From Nyssa sinensis (Eukaryota > Streptophyta > Magnoliopsida > Cornales > Nyssaceae), in NCBI GenBank assembly GCA_008638375.1, contig CM018032.1, forward strand, positions 56,341,882 to 56,405,881: a stretch of 64,000 nucleotides of DNA, in the 5' to 3' direction. Each line of letters begins with the position of its first letter. Within the stretch, counting starts at the first letter, position 1. A program made the position numbers and the translations under genes. This document shows, piece after piece, positions 61,700 through 64,000 of this stretch. A model generated the notes under the pieces. It worked only from the letters and a program-made list of their open reading frames with translations, ran no database searches and was not told where the DNA came from.

Positions 61700-64000
61700 T
61701 GAATGAATCGCAGAGAAAACCCTCCAGAAATAACACTCTGGAGTGTTTGTTGAAGCATCAAAACCCTAGACGAGCATGTCGAGTGAAGACATCCATGGGG
61801 TTTCGTATCGGCTGGGCTTGTTAAAAAGTGGCCTGATCCAGACAGCAATTATAATCTGGGTTCATATGACCAAAATACCCATCAGCATTTTTCTTTTTTC
61901 TTTTTCTTTTTTTCTTTTTTTTTTTTTCTTTTTTAGTCTTCTCTTCTGGTGTTTGGGTTCAGAGAAACAATCCTCTTTCTAACCTCCTTTTTTTCAAAAA
62001 ACTAAAATAAATTAAATATATAATGAATTTAAAAATTATAAAAACCATAGCTCAATGATTAACTCATGTCTCAATATCATAAATCAATTATCAGGATTTT
62101 TATTCTCTATAATTTTAATAAACTATTACTGTTAAAAATTTGGATTCGCTGTGAAATTAAAAAGTTTATCATTTTTACAAAACAAAGTATTGATTTTTTG
62201 GGCGAAATTTTATTTTTTAATTACCTTTCTTTTGTTTCAAATATATTTTGCTCATCTCTTCACTTATATTTTTTAAAATACTAACTTTATCCTTAGTTAA
62301 AAAAAGTGGATGAGTTAACTTAATCTTGTCAATCAACCCAATTGAATTAACTCATGCTTCCCCAACACTTATTTTTTTTATTGTCCAAATCCTAAGTTAA
62401 TACTCCTCATCCAAATCGTATCTCATTGAAACATAAACATTCAAAACAAAAATAAATAAAATTATATGCATCGTGAAACAAGGAAACTTTTGATTCGTTT
62501 TATCAATCAATGATGAATAATAATCATTAGAATCAACCATTACGTCCTTATTTTTTATGGAGAACACCAATCTCGTTGACTCAACATAAAATGATGTTGT
62601 AAGTTAAGAAATTTAAATCCGTAAATAAAAAGAAACTTAGATTCCAAAGAGAGAGAAAGGTCCAAAAGTGAGATTCAATGTTATAGTGGATAAGTATATT
62701 ATATATACACAATATATATTTATGTGTATGTATATATATATATAGGAATTTGTAGCTGCATTCACAGAATCTCAGATGTAGATCTTTCTTATATTTCATA
62801 AGTTCTTTGTATGAATTTATCAATTATAGTTATATGTATTAATTTATCAATTATAGTTTTAAAGTCCTGGCTTGGTTGTCAGCTCCTTCAACGAGCTAGA
62901 ACTAACATTCAATGATTACTAGAATCAACAGATTGGTTCTAAAGCTTTGTGTGCTGGATCACCTTGCCTAGTGAAGCCACCAAAATCACAAACCTTACAA
63001 AAACCAACACTGGGTGCAAACCCACTTATATGATCAGTTCCATGATCTAAAACCCTAGTTTTTTTTTTCTCTCTCTTCCTAAAAGTGCAATTAAATTGGT
63101 GAAAACTTAATCCGATATCCTAGAATCATACTCAAAGCTTAAAAAAGTCAATCATAATGCAAACTTTAAAAATAAAATTAGAATTTGAACATCGATGAAT
63201 CACAATGTAAAAAGAAATAAAAATATATCGACAACAATCGTGGATGCATATAAAAATGCCAATAGACTTGTTAAAAGCAACCAATTGTTAGTCGATATGA
63301 TATACTGATTTAATAATGCTGTAACTAAATTGAGAAATCAAAAAATCACAAAGCAGAAAAATTATGAACTTTCTGTAAAACAAAATAATAGAACTCTGAA
63401 TTAAAATATTAACTTACTGTAAAACAACATAGGAATAGAACTCTGAATTAGATCAAGACTAGTGTTTCACACTATTTTCTTAGACAAATTTCGTCATCAC
63501 AATGGTGTTCACGACTTTTTGGACGTTTGTCTCCTAGGATACAATGATCTAAATCTCACAAAAGCAACACTACACAGTCTGTGAGCCTGATGAACCGACA
63601 ATACTTGACTCTTTCTCAATATATATGAAACACACATAGTATGCATAAACTTGTGAAAATCGAATGCGTGAACGTGTGTATATTTATAAACCTCATCATG
63701 GCTATTTGGTACAGTCATGAAAGTTTAATTGTGTCTATTCATGGTAAACAGACACAGTCGCACCCATAAAAAAGACGATTGTTCAGTCAAAACTCAAATC
63801 AACACAATCGCAAAATGACGTCGTTTTGGATTTAAACCAAAGCCAAAAAACGTATTCACTAAATGATGACATTTTTAGTTTTAATTAATCTGGTAACTAA
63901 ACGACAGCGTTTTGATTTATTTTTAATAGTAACAAAAAAATAGTGTTTAATAAAAAATTATTTAAATTAACTTTCTCCAAAAATATATATATATATATAT
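61700..64000. other. Intergenic DNA upstream of the PPR locus
   Basis: It has a T/C-rich tract at 61890-61940, AT-rich DNA and short microsatellites, with an AT repeat at the very end. From 63400 the sequence has LTR-like features on the minus strand (TATAAATATACAC near 63690, AACGACGTCGTTTT-like motifs at 63813-63910). No gene is recognised. Confidence 0.5.

Overview
This window is plant nuclear DNA. It has intron-split genes with GT-AG junctions, an R2R3-MYB remnant, a plastid fructokinase, a receptor-like cytoplasmic kinase, a PPR gene, AT-rich intergenic DNA and many plant-type transposons. The small EF-hand gene encodes a pollen polcalcin that, from memory, is very close to the birch protein Bet v 4. 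That suggests a woody eudicot, possibly Fagales, but this is inference from a single gene.

Layout. 1-0.8 kb: last exon of an anthocyanin-type MYB with two in-frame stops. 2.19-13.69 kb: a complete 11.5-kb Ty3/gypsy element of the Tat type. It has 572-bp LTRs, gag-pro, RT, two RNase H domains, integrase, a 63-bp minisatellite and a spliced antisense gene with its own TATA box; its coding regions are broken. 13.9-16.7 kb: fragments of a LINE endonuclease, of an RNA polymerase IV/V largest subunit and of an LTR-like sequence. 16.7-23.4 kb: AT-rich DNA with two non-autonomous DNA-transposon candidates and a MITE cluster. 23.4-34.5 kb: a seven-exon plastid fructokinase whose 6-kb first intron is packed with repeats. 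36.1 kb: intronless polcalcin followed by four copies of a ~270-bp tandem repeat. 37.9-41.3 kb (minus): a six-exon receptor-like cytoplasmic kinase with a tRNA-derived SINE in one intron. 45.4-46.8 kb (minus): a frameshifted MLP/Bet v 1-family pseudogene. 46.8-60.1 kb: gene-poor DNA with a fold-back family, tandem duplications and a Copia RNase H fragment. 60.2-61.7 kb (minus): a PPR gene with three single-base insertions. 61.7-64 kb: no gene seen.

The genes do not form a pathway. Intact-looking genes are the fructokinase (starch and sugar metabolism in plastids), the polcalcin (pollen calcium binding) and the kinase (signalling). The MYB, MLP and PPR loci look broken, although assembly error is a real alternative for the PPR.

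I found no convincing new biological system. The most interesting points are the antisense spliced gene inside the retrotransposon, the minisatellite open on both strands, three tiny retroposon tails each flanked by target-site duplications, the compensated frameshifts of the PPR gene and a SINE with a clear 13-bp duplication. All family assignments come from motif recognition; no search was run.
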